Below are positions 48,300-59,500 of a DNA stretch of 64,000 bases, piece by piece. The notes beneath the pieces were generated by a model. It saw only the letters and a list, made by a program, of their open reading frames with translations. It was not told the DNA's origin and searched no databases. The translations under genes and the position numbers were made by a program. The stretch is taken from positions 14,076,155-14,140,154 of the forward strand of contig NC_134033.1 in NCBI RefSeq assembly GCF_964204645.1. The letters are read 5' to 3'. How positions within the stretch are numbered: position 1 is the stretch's first letter; the number at the start of each line of letters is the position of its first letter. Source of the DNA: Tubulanus polymorphus (taxonomy: Eukaryota > Nemertea > Palaeonemertea > Tubulaniformes > Tubulanidae).

Positions 48300-49120
48300 A
48301 AGTGACTGATTGGGGTTTCATTTTTCGTGGCTCGCTAATTGAAAGTAAAGGCTCCTCAACGCTCTCTATTTCCTTAAAGTCTAAATCCGTCGTCGAGATT
48401 TGAATAACTTTTAAATCTCTTTACGTTAATCTTAAAACTTTTTAGAAGCGAATATTTCTAATTCTAATGGGAATGACCTTTTCTAATGTGGCTTTTCTAA
48501 TGTTTGTATGATGTAAAGCGTGGCGATTATTTTTATAGTTCCACGCTATGTAAACGAATAAATTGTTATTATCATTATCATTATTATAAAAATTATTATT
48601 AGTATCAAAACTTAATTCGGAGGTGGCTAAAATGAGTAAAAAAGTATATATACGTATATTGTCGGTTATTTGAAATGTGAAATCTTAGCTGTCAGTAGAG
48701 CTGTATATGCGGTGCCGTGTAAGAGGATATACGGTTACTGCCTGTACTCGGTGTATAGCGCTTTGAGAACTGTCGACAACCGACCGATGACTCACGGAGA
48801 AATTTCCTGGACTTTTTTTCAGTTGGCTTCGAGTAGTTTGTCGTCGTCGTCGTAGTTGTTGTGTACATTCGGTTATATCCATCATCGTATAACGACATCG
48901 ACGCCGTCGACGAGAGACCTGAAAATCTATTCGGCCATCAACCTGTAACTCGTCGCCAGACAAACACACACCTAATTGTAAACATCGTTTTCCAATTTCA
49001 AAAATTCTGTCTCCCGTCTTTGTTGCGCTGGTCGGAAGTAAATCTTCAAAAAGGAATTAATTTTTTTTTCAGTATCGTCGCCAACTGTATTTCCCCACAG
49101 AGCTAGGCCCGGAGGCAAAT
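48300..49120. other. Non-coding stretch, nothing recognised
   Basis: No exon supported. Short ATT and TCG microsatellite runs lie near 48565-48600 and 48838-48852. Confidence 0.4.
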
Positions 49121-49124
49121 TATA

Positions 49125-49350
49125 CCCAACTGTGGAACTGGATCCAGGGTCATATTAAACCCACACAACAGTGGAACTTGATCCAGAGTCAAATAAAAAT
49201 ATACCCACACTACTGTGGGGTTGGGTTCAGATTCAAATTAAACCCAACACAACTTTTTGACTGGATCCAGGGTCATATCAAACCCACACAACTATGGAAC
49301 TGAATCCAGTGTCGAATTCAACCAGGACTGGGTCCAGAGTAACCTACATC
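49125..49350. repeat. Minisatellite family 1, locus 3
   Basis: Units of the ACTGTGGAACTGGATCCAGG - GTCATATTAAACCCACACAA type in the reverse orientation of locus 1. About five imperfect copies. Confidence 0.75.
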
Positions 49351-50069
49351 GATAAGAATGAGGTCCGCGCTCAAGTAAATCATAACTCGCAGGTAGATGC
49401 ATAGACTTTTGTAAAACAACAGCTTCTCAAGTCTGAAACAGATTTCTGAACGGACGGTCGCGACTGGTGTGATATTTAATTCCCGCGAGGACGACTCGAA
49501 CGTTAACGCGCCCCGAACGTTAACGGGCGCGTTAACGTTAGTCAGTAATTATCGCCGTACTATCCGAACAATTAGTGCCTCAATACTCGAGTAATTGAAA
49601 TCGAATCGGTTTTTATCCGCGCATAGTGGGATCAGTTTTATGAACGAGTCGCTGATGGTGGCGGCTGATTATAGATAGACATCTCTCTCTCTCTCTTTCT
49701 GTCCGTCCCTCGTTAAATCCCGTTTTAATTAATACCGTCCGAGACTCGGCGCGATCCTGATTGACGTCATGTAGGATTAGTGACGTCACGGATATCCGTC
49801 GATGGCAGGCGGCGGCGACGGGAACGAGCGTCGAGTCGATTGACGATTGACTTATCGTCGCAGCGATGAACAATTAAGTTCTCTTCCGGAGCTATGTATT
49901 GCTCTCTGATATTATACGATCGTGTTAATATGCCCAGGGTCCTGATCGACTGTCGGCTGTACGACGTCTTTTTAATCCGCTTGCAACAGAATTGCGGGGT
50001 TTATTGCGTCTTGCTTCATTTCTGGACACTTCAGTTCCAACAAATTCCATAGGGTGCGTTTATATGTTA

Positions 50070-50420
50070 TCTACGCACCGAATCGACCATATTCCACAGT
50101 TTGTGGGTATAATTTATCATCTGGACCCAATTCCACGTGGGTTTAACTTGTCTCTGGATCCAGTTCCACAGTTTAGTGACTTAAATTTGACCTTTGATCG
50201 AGGTTCACAGTTTTATGAGTTTATATCGACGCTGAGTCCGGTTCCACAGTTGTGTGGGTTCAATTTGACTATGTGTCTAGTACCACAGTTGTGTGGGTTT
50301 AGACTGCAGGCCCAGTTCCACGGTTGTGTGGGTTTAATTTGACTGCAGGCCCAGTTCCACAGTTGTACGGGTTTGATTTGACTATGAATCCAGTTCCACA
50401 GTTGTAACGGGTTTACAGCG
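50070..50420. repeat. Minisatellite family 1, locus 4 (39-bp units)
   Basis: CAGTTCCACAGTTGTGTGGG - TTTAATTTGACTGCAGGCC units. The last three start at 50313, 50352 and 50391, exactly 39 bp apart; earlier units are more diverged. Same orientation as locus 1. Confidence 0.85.
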
Positions 50421-51316
50421 GGCCCTCGACAGTTGCCTCCTCTTTTTCTCTGTCCCTATATACACCCGATCACTCATAGTGATTGATGCTCTGTTCGGCT
50501 TCATAGGGGCTACGTTTTACTATGAGGCTAATGGTTGAATATATCCGGCAAGGCTTATAATGATGTCATTTTCATGGTCCGCATAAAACCCTTGGATCAG
50601 CTGTTGTGTTATTGATTTATTTCCCAGTGAATCATTCACGCGCAGTTTCTCAGATGCTGCCGGAGCGTGTACGGCCGTATTAACCCTCCACTCGCCAAAA
50701 GCCGGTTCATGGGCCGGGGCCCGTTTCCCAGAAATGACTTAACATTCCATCCAAGTTTCATTAGTATTGCGCTCTCATTAACTTGCTCCGAGACGACCCC
50801 TAGCTTATGGGATTTTCCATCTTAGTGAACTATACGTGGTTTAAGGCAGCATTGAGTCGTACGGTATGTATTTGTTGAAAAAAAAAGGTCAAGGTCGTTC
50901 ATCCGTCAGATAGAGGTTCACAGTGAGCCTATTGGTTAGTTCTATAGTCACTCGCCCCTCAGCTGTGAGGAATGATGTTGTGGACCATGCCGCGACTGTC
51001 GGGGAAGGGTGGGGTTTACCAAAAACGAATGTGTCTGTTCTAGTCATTCCAATGGCAACTGTGTGGTGGGTTCGCCTTAAACTCATGCTGCACTGTACCA
51101 AACTTGCCGAGGTTCACAAAAATCGCAAAAATCCCCCGCAACAGCTGTGAGAGGAGTTCACTAAGAACCCAGTTTCTGGTCACTGTGACAATCATATGGT
51201 GAAACATATGGTGGCTTGGATCTTACATTTCCTATACTCGAATTCCTATAACCTTTTTAACCTTTATGAATGCCTCTCGTTTTAGTATTCGCGACGAAGA
51301 TTCTGAGCCATCACTC

Positions 51317-54300
51317 ATGGAGCCGGGTAACAACCAGACGAACACCGCCGACGAGGAATGTCGCGACACTATGGACCAGCGTCCATCCGGCAATACTAGC
51401 GATATGAACGCACAATACGGCGTTTATGAAACGCAATATTTCGGGTTTACGCCTAGATCTTTTTCCGACGAAAGTAAGTAGACCAAAATAGATTATTTTT
51501 GACAATTCTGAATATAAGTAAACCTTTTCTCGCCAAAAATCTGTATGTTTAAAGTGCCGGATTTAAGTACAATAATCAGTAATAGTCATGACTTAGATCT
51601 AAGACCAATCTCTAAATACCACGTTATTGAAGAGAGAATCCCACAATGATAACGAATAAGTCCGAAAATGTTACTTTGAGCTTAGTAGTTTATTCAACGT
51701 TTCAACTACATCCTAATAGCCATCTTCAGGAATAATCGTTTCAACACGGATATAGTGTTTTACCAATCGTAACCATGTTAGTTCTATAGCCAATCTAACA
51801 ACTTAAGACCAGGCTTAAGATTTAAAACAACTTTGGGATTTAAGTTATGGCTGTGTAACTGGTGCACAGGTTGTTGGTGGTTGGTAGAATGATTAATCAT
51901 GACTCGTTATTTTCAGTGTACAATGCGTTGTTTACGTTTTTGAACGGATATCTGGACACGTTCGTTAAAATGCTCGCCGATGAACCCGAGGTAAGGTGAC
52001 ATCGATAATAGACAACATAGTCGAAAAAGGCGCTAATTTGCTAATTTTCCATGAACATGTACGGCTCAACTCCTATGGTGATAATTTGTTGAATGAACTA
52101 ATACGTCGCCGTGTATGTGTTCGTGATATTCTTACTTTTTGTCATGATATTTTTCATTATTTCTCGTCGTTTTTTTTCTTGTATATTTCTTGAGGGTGAT
52201 TCGTAACGCGTGCGCCGGCTTTCTTCGTACCGTCGTCGTCGACTTCATAGATTTTATATTTACATTATTGTAAAAGCGCAAATTTACATCACATTTCATG
52301 AATATATAATGTAAAATAATGCAGTAAAATAAATAGTATTTGATATTATGTTGATAATAATGATAATAGTAATAGTAATATGACCTTTGTAGACCACTGA
52401 CCTTGAACATGTCGAACGGTCGTTAGTATACGATGAAGTCTGTCGCCTTAGGTGGGATTTTCTATTCAAAAAATGTAAAATGTCGAACATTTTGTAAAAT
52501 GTCGAACATTTCTTGACGATCAATGTTTTATCTGTTATCTAATCGTCTCAAATCGAAACGACTGGTATATAATGGAGTTATTTCCACGTTTTAACCATTG
52601 ATGAAACACCCCATGCGCGCAGTAACGATGCTATGACATCCTGCACTGAATAAAAAGCGGGTCCGAAATGTTTCCATGATCTAGTACTTGTAGTTCATTC
52701 AGCGTTTCGACTATATCCTGAATATTCAGTATTCCTTAAGATAACTTTTAGGATATGCAGTAGACTTCGCTCGGGTCGGATCTTTTTGGACCGTGAAATG
52801 CATCCGATTTGAGCGATATCCGAGTTGGACGGTATGTATTTCTGAAAAAGAGTTGGATATGTATTTTTTAGTGTCACAAAAAATATTTCAAGAAACATCC
52901 GAGTTGATCGGGTCCGACTTGGGCGGAGTCTCCGGCAGTTCAAATGAACCAATGAACTAGTTGAATGAACTACTAGTTCATGGAAACATTACGGAATCTA
53001 ATTTCATTGTTTACCGATGGATGATTTCATATTTCCCTCGTTTATTTCTTATTCGTCTATTTATTTGTTTTATTGAAGTGTCCGATGACAGAAAATGAAC
53101 TGAATACGGCTCAGAAGCATTTACTCGATAAAATCATCCCAGCTGTAGATCGAATATTTGATAAATTACATGTAAGTTACTATTTCTACGACAGTTATCG
53201 AAATTATTATTGACTTTAAGAGCTCATAAGAGCTTGTAGTTTAAGAGCTTAACTACTGTTCCCAAAAATATGAATATACTCTCAAAATCATAATGATTTC
53301 TAGGTCATTACCAAGAATAATGTACATGAACCCACCTATTCTTAATGTTGAATTTTTCCCATTTCATTATAAAACTACTGAAATTCGATGTATCAGGTAT
53401 AAGTCGATCTGGTCTATCTATAGCATGCAATTTGATCAAATGATTTTATTTGATTTGTCATCTTCTCTAAGACCTTCGTTTGAGAGTCAGATGACTCAAA
53501 TCCAATTTCTCTAATGCCCAGTACGTAAATAGCATTGCTAATATCTCTTGCTTGACGAGCCTGAATTGTAATCAGCAAAATCGGTAGTTATTTTAGTAGA
53601 TAAACATTAAAGTTCATTAATCTAAAACGTATTTTCTAATCGTTGCCATCTTATGGTGTGTTTTTGAACATCTTCTATTAGGTCTACGCCAGCGAGAACG
53701 TGTTCCGCATTCCGGACAACGTACTGTTACCCAGAGACGAGATACACGGCGTCGAACCAGACGACCCCGAAGCGGAAAGCGCCCTGATTCTCGGACAAAT
53801 CGAAGATTTACACAATAAACTAGATTGCGTAAGTAAAAGCGTACTATCAGCGAAATGGTCACAATTTTGTGAAAATGAGAAATATAAATGTATAAAGTTA
53901 GTTTTAATCTTGTTGTCTGTAGATGTTTTAAAGCTTATTTTCTCGTACTATTCGCGTTTGAATATAGGCGATGTACATGAAAGCCGTTATGAAGGACGAA
54001 CAGGCGGATATTTCACAAGTGATGCCGTTGTACAAGAAAATGGAAGGGTTTCTGAACACGCTCGACACGACCCTTCAAAATTACAAAAGTAAGACGCTTG
54101 TTAAGTCGAAGATATACACAATATCCGTGTATAAACTGAATACGAGAGAATCCCGCAATAATTCAGCCAAAGATGTAGAGAGTTCTTGAGACAAAATGTA
54201 ATATACTTGAGCAACGTTTCGGCTAAAGGCCTTAATCTCGCTTTACTCGAATCTAGTAAGCCTGGTGATAGCTTATAACCTACTGGATTATTGTAGGATT

Positions 54301-54699
54301 TCCACAACTTTGAAAATAGAGAATTTTATAAAACCTTATCTTGTATTTCATATATTATTCGAAATGCAAGTAGGTAGACCTGTTGCAGGAAATCTCTTTC
54401 AGAAATTACTCTTGTCTTTTCTATACGTTCAAACGGAGATGCATAAGAATGACTCTAGGATTGGAGGCGGGAAAGCGAGTAGAATTGCATATATGGAGAT
54501 GTACTATGTAAAATCGATTCCGATTCGCTCGTGTTCGGGGAATTTTCAAAAACCAGCCAATAGGAAACGAGAGCACATTTCTCTTGAAGCGACAGTTATT
54601 ATGTATTCTTCCTGTTTTTCAGTGTCGGACATTAAAGAAACAGTGGTGAATTTGGCGGACAATATCAGACAGCTTCACGAAATCCAGAAATTCCGTTAG
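51317..54699 (+). CDS. MIS12: Kinetochore protein Mis12
   Basis: A subunit of the Mis12 complex, which links the inner centromere (CENP-C) to the KNL1/NDC80 microtubule-binding parts. Six exons (51317-51473, 51917-51990, 53079-53171, 53682-53828, 53968-54088, 54623-54699) splice in frame to 222 residues; human MIS12 has 205. The diagnostic N-terminal block YETQYFGFTPRSF (human YEAQFFGFTP) is preceded by about 36 acidic/polar residues. The block VFRIPDNVLLPRDE matches human LRIPSNILLPEDK. The C-terminal half is helical or coiled-coil, ending ADNIRQLHEIQKFR. I chose the ATG at 51317. The frame is also open upstream, but that stretch holds a cgttttag acceptor, so an untranslated 5' exon is likely. 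Poly(A) signals lie at 55149-55154 and about 55813. Confidence 0.93.
52758..52935. mobile_element. MITE with CAGTAGACTTCGCTC ends, in a MIS12 intron
   Basis: The left end CAGTAGACTTCGCTCGGGTC - GGATC is matched in reverse at the right end (CCGGAGACTCCGCCCAAGTC - GGA). The interior has GATATCCGAGTTGGAC, the same word as the 64-bp array unit. 178 bp, non-coding, between MIS12 exons 2 and 3. Confidence 0.75.
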
Positions 54700-54773
54700 A
54701 TCTAACGCGCCGATATTGTACATAAACTCAATGAGGAGGGCTTCCCCGAACTCTCCGAACTCGCTTAACACGA

Positions 54774-55053
54774 TACAGTGGAACCTCGTTATAACGACTT
54801 CCGAAGAAACGTTATATCGTCTATTACAAACCAAATAGAACAATAGTTCGATCTTACTTCGCGCTGTAGTTAGATCTTACGCATTTTACAATCTGGAACC
54901 AGGTCCGAACTACCAACGACCGTGCTCAGTCGCGTGGTTCGAACTCTTAAGTTTCAACTAACTCACTTTCTGTTTGATTTGGCTCGCAAATAGTCGGCTA
55001 ACTACGATAACCGAAGTTTAAACTGAAGTTCGTTGTAACGACGTTCCAGTCTA
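54774..55053. mobile_element. pogo/Tigger-like MITE in the MIS12 3' region
   Basis: TA-flanked ends: left CAGTGGAACCTCGTTATAAC; right, reversed, ACTGGAACGTCGTTACAACG. About 280 bp. It begins 75 bp after the MIS12 stop and ends before the first poly(A) signal (55149), so it is probably transcribed in the 3' UTR. Confidence 0.7.
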
Positions 55054-55408
55054 TATGGTGATATGGTGAACTCTGTACATTGTTTTTGTTCCCCATGCGC
55101 TTCTCTGAGCATGAAAGCTTTTACTTCAATACTGTATTATAATTCATTAATAAAACATGCGTAATTACCTGAAAATCCTCTGTTAGAAAACATAAGCTTA
55201 TAATAGGGCGGGTTGACATTCTATTTTAATTAGCGTGCGCAAAGGAAAACTTAACTTTTAACGACCGGAGTTACTCCACTTAATAGTTTCTTCACAACCG
55301 TTTATAGGATACCCGTTAACTTTCCGACATTCTTAGAGATATTTTCCAACCACTGACGAAAGGTGAAGTTTCTTGATACAGTAGACAATTGATGATATAA
55401 TAATATTA

Positions 55409-55558
55409 CAGTACTTCGCTCAAGTCGGATCGGACCGTCAAAATGTGTCCGACGTAAGCGATATCCGAGTCGACTGTTATATAGACTGTTATGTATTTCA
55501 TATGTAGTATCACCAAAAAGAACATCCGAGTGGATTCGATCCGACTTGGGCGGAGCGG
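55409..55558. mobile_element. Second complete MITE of the CAGTAGACT family
   Basis: Left CAGTACTTCGCTCAAGTCGG; right, reversed, CCGCTCCGCCCAAGTCGGAT. The interior has GCGATATCCGAGTCGAC. 150 bp, downstream of MIS12. Confidence 0.7.
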
Positions 55559-56535
55559 AATGTATATCAGCCGAACGCCTCCCCGTGGATACACGACACG
55601 TGAAGGGGCCAACGCCCTCTTCTCTCTAAAAACAAGGATAAACCTATCTTTCCCCTCTCATCAGGAGGCCATATATTCGCAGATCGCCTTTATAATAGCG
55701 ACTTATTTCTTGGAATTGACGTCAGCGTTTGACGTCAACAACAACAACGCTTTCGGAAGTGGTAATTGATTTCGTCTGATCGCAGACGAGTTTGTACGAT
55801 TTCAGCTCCTAAATAAAACCTCACATTTTCGTTCCTTTTCCTGATTTTAGTCTTTTTTCTTCATGTATATATTCGAATCGAATCGGCTCGTGCTACGCGA
55901 GTTTTATTTCAACGTATTTCAATATGTTCCGTAATCTAATAATATCATATCCAGCTATCATTGATTCGAAATTATCTCTACATCCAGTCTGTTAAGTAAT
56001 CGCTCTAAAAGCTTTTTCAGGTCAAAAAGCCTGTGAATGCCTCGATGTAAACGTATGCAAAAAAGAAACAGAAATTGAAAGGCTCTTTCGAAATATCTTA
56101 CATATTTACAATGGAATCTATTTTTTATTTTCGGAAGTGAATATCAAATAAAACCGTTATATTACATCTGCACCATTTCAAAGTATAAAAAATATCGAAA
56201 ATTGATTAAAACCCAAACGAAAAACCCTTACGAAGCCTACTACTGTACTAGACTATTTCCTATGAAACGTTACTAGAAGATCTACGTTATTTTGTCTAGA
56301 GTTTAAGATGGCCATTCGCTCGTGATGGCCGCACATCCATTGCTAGAGATAGAAAATATTGTGACTAGAAAAATCTTCCTTTCGTTAAAGATGGCGTACT
56401 GAACTCGCGCGATGAGATCCTGCTGGCAATGGTATATACACGGGTCCTATAAATAACTGGTTTCAAGTTTGTTTCAGCCGTTCACCGCACTAGAAACAAC
56501 TCAAAGCCTTCGACGGCTGAGCGCCATTTATTGTT

Positions 56536-59500
56536 TTATGGTTCACGATGACGCGGTGTTTTCACTATTTGAGGTTGCACTTGTTGTGCCGGACCTTGCT
56601 GGTTCACCGGAATCCCAGCAGGTGGAGTTTGTTGAGCTGACTCGTGGATAGCACGTCGTTCTGCTCCGCCTTGGACTGGCACACCATTCTGTTGGACTGG
56701 TACACCTTGTTGTTGGACTGGCATACCTTGATGCTGGGCTGGCACACCTTGTTGTTGGACTGGTACACCTTGCTGTTGGACTGGCACCCCTTGCTGCTGG
56801 AGTGGGACACCTTGTTGTTGGGCTGGCACACCTTGCTGTTGGACTGGCACACCATGCTGTTGGACTGGTACACCTTGCTGTTGGACTGGCACCCCTTGCT
56901 GCTGGAGTGGAACACCTTGTTGTTGGACTGGCACACCTTGCTGCTGAACTGACACACCTTGCTGCTGGAGTGGAACACCTTGCTGCTGGAGTGGAACACC
57001 TTGTTGTTGGACAGGTACACCTTGCTGTTGAACTGGTACACCTTGCTGCTGTAGTGGAACGCCTTGTTGTTGGACAGGTACACCTTGTTGCTGGGCTGGC
57101 ACAGCTTGTTGTTGGACTGGTACACCTTGCTGTTGGGCTGGTGGAGGTTGGGCTGCTTGTGGTTGGGGTGGCACACCTTTCTGTTGGACTGGTGGAGGTT
57201 GGGCTGCTTGTGGTTGGACTGCAGGTACAACTTTCTTAGGATCTGGCGCCAGGCGAATCGGATGATAGCGTATTTTGATTCTTGCGTGTGGGTGTTCTTT
57301 GCGGTAGTCACTCAGCAGTGCTGCTAAATTCACTCGTTTACAAATTTTCGGTTTCGGCGCCCGTTTTTCGCGACCGCGTTTCAAGGTCGAAAACTTCGCC
57401 GATCCGAGAATTTTTTTCGAATCGAAATTGAACATGTTTTTGAGCAGCACATTGAAGACCGACTGGTCGTAGCGATGGCAGTGTAAGTACCGGCCGGACG
57501 CGGGCGAACGAATCCGCTTCAGACCGTAGCATCGTCTACTAGCGCGAGTTGGGCTCATACAGCGCCGCTCTAACGCGCATAACACCGCCCACTGCATGAC
57601 TCTCTCAGCCACCGGACGAGTGTGGTAGATTATCATCGGAGCCGATTGTAGCTGCCCGCTGACTCGCATGCGCGTCATATCGCTGGGTAAATACATGAAC
57701 ACGCTCGGATTAGTGACGCTGAACGTCGAGTAAGTGTGACGCACGCCGTAAACTCGTATCCCTGTCTGTTTCGCCTCACGTATCGCCGCCGATAGGTCAC
57801 CGGTGATAAAACGCGTTGACGATTCCATCCACAAAATAGCGCCGTATTTGTTCAACGCCATCTGGAAAATAAAGTATCAACGTACGGTCATATAATTATA
57901 TTAGTACATAACATTCGGACCACATGTATTTACATAAGGAATAACGGACTTCAGTGGACTAAACGACATGTCCCCTGTTATAACGGATAGTTCGTTATAT
58001 CCTGTATGAAATTGTTGAAATTATCTAATTGGGAATGAAATTCTAGGTTCGTAATAACCGATAAATCGTTATGTCCGAGGCCGTTATAACGAGATTCCAC
58101 CCTATTCACTCTCCGATCGTTGTCTTCCAATCCTAATAGTAGTTTAGACGACTGTTCGACATCGTCTGCGGGGGACGACTGTGAGATTTCTTACCATACA
58201 CAATTAAGATTCAATGCTGAAACGTATTGAGGAGTAATAATCAAGGGCTGTTTTGACTGGTGCCTGCAATGCACGGGGTGCGTCAAACCATGGACTTCGG
58301 CTAAAAAATTGATAGTTCGTTTCTCCTTGCTGCTTAGTTTAAACAGTCGACCAGACCGGCGGCCTTTCTATCCTGTACATTACTTTTTTTCAAACCATGA
58401 TCATTTTACCATAACACACCCTGCAGCTATAGAAATGGACTGAGTTGAAATATTATTGCATTTAAAAAAATGACCCGGGCGATTAGGAGGAACTTGAACG
58501 GAAATTCAACGATCTCGACATTACACAACGAACTCAACTGCGAAACAACAAAAACAAACATCTTATTGAAATTAGAAAATAACGAAGAATCGATCTGAAC
58601 TGGACAGGGACCAGTTGTTCAAATGCTGTTTAAACCTAACCAGATTTTCGTACATTTACAAGTTATAAATTTTACCACTCCGCTTTAGCCAACTTAATAG
58701 AGCAACCATTTTCTGGAGTTCATTGGTTTTTGAATGAGCATGAGCATATTATCTAGTTTATAAGGCCAGCTACAAAAAAATTGATCAATTTTTTTGTAGC
58801 TGGCCTTATAAACTAGATAATCTAGTTTATAACGTCGATAGTAAAACAAGGAAGTGACATCAGCTGTCTATGAAACTGTTATGGCGATGTCTTGGTGACA
58901 ACGTGCATGGTTTTACGCCCAGCACCTGTTGCACATATAACAGCCTTAATTGCCTCATTAAACTTATCGGACATCTGTTCAATATCTACTTTAAAGCTAT
59001 CATATTCGTGTACAGGTCTATTCAATACGGTTGACAACTTCACGACAGGTCAAATTATTTTACATATAAGTCATAAGCCACGTTCGCATTGCCACTAGTT
59101 AGTCCGTTCTTAATCCATGTATATTTGGAACGGACGATCGGACCAAACCAGAGCTGCGCGTTCACGCACACGCACACGCACACACATAGTCTTAATAACC
59201 CGTTATGACTGACCTGCATTACGAGTGGTTTCCAGTGAAAACGAAGCAGAAGTCTGACGTATGGGGGAAACAACTTGAACGGAAATTCAACGATCTCGAC
59301 ATTACACAACGAACTCAACTGCGAAACAACAAAAACAAACATCTTATTTAAATTAGAAAATAACGAAGAATCGATCTGATCTGGACAGGGACCAGTTGTT
59401 CAAATGCTGCTTAAACCTAACCAGATTTTCGTACATTTACAAGTTATAAATTTTACCACTCCGCTTTAGCCAACTTTATAGAGCAACCAGTTTCTGTTGT

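Noticed and set aside
56644-57327. Long plus-strand frames over the heptad-repeat exon
   Set aside because: They are opposite-strand shadows of the 21-bp coding repeat in the minus-strand gene.
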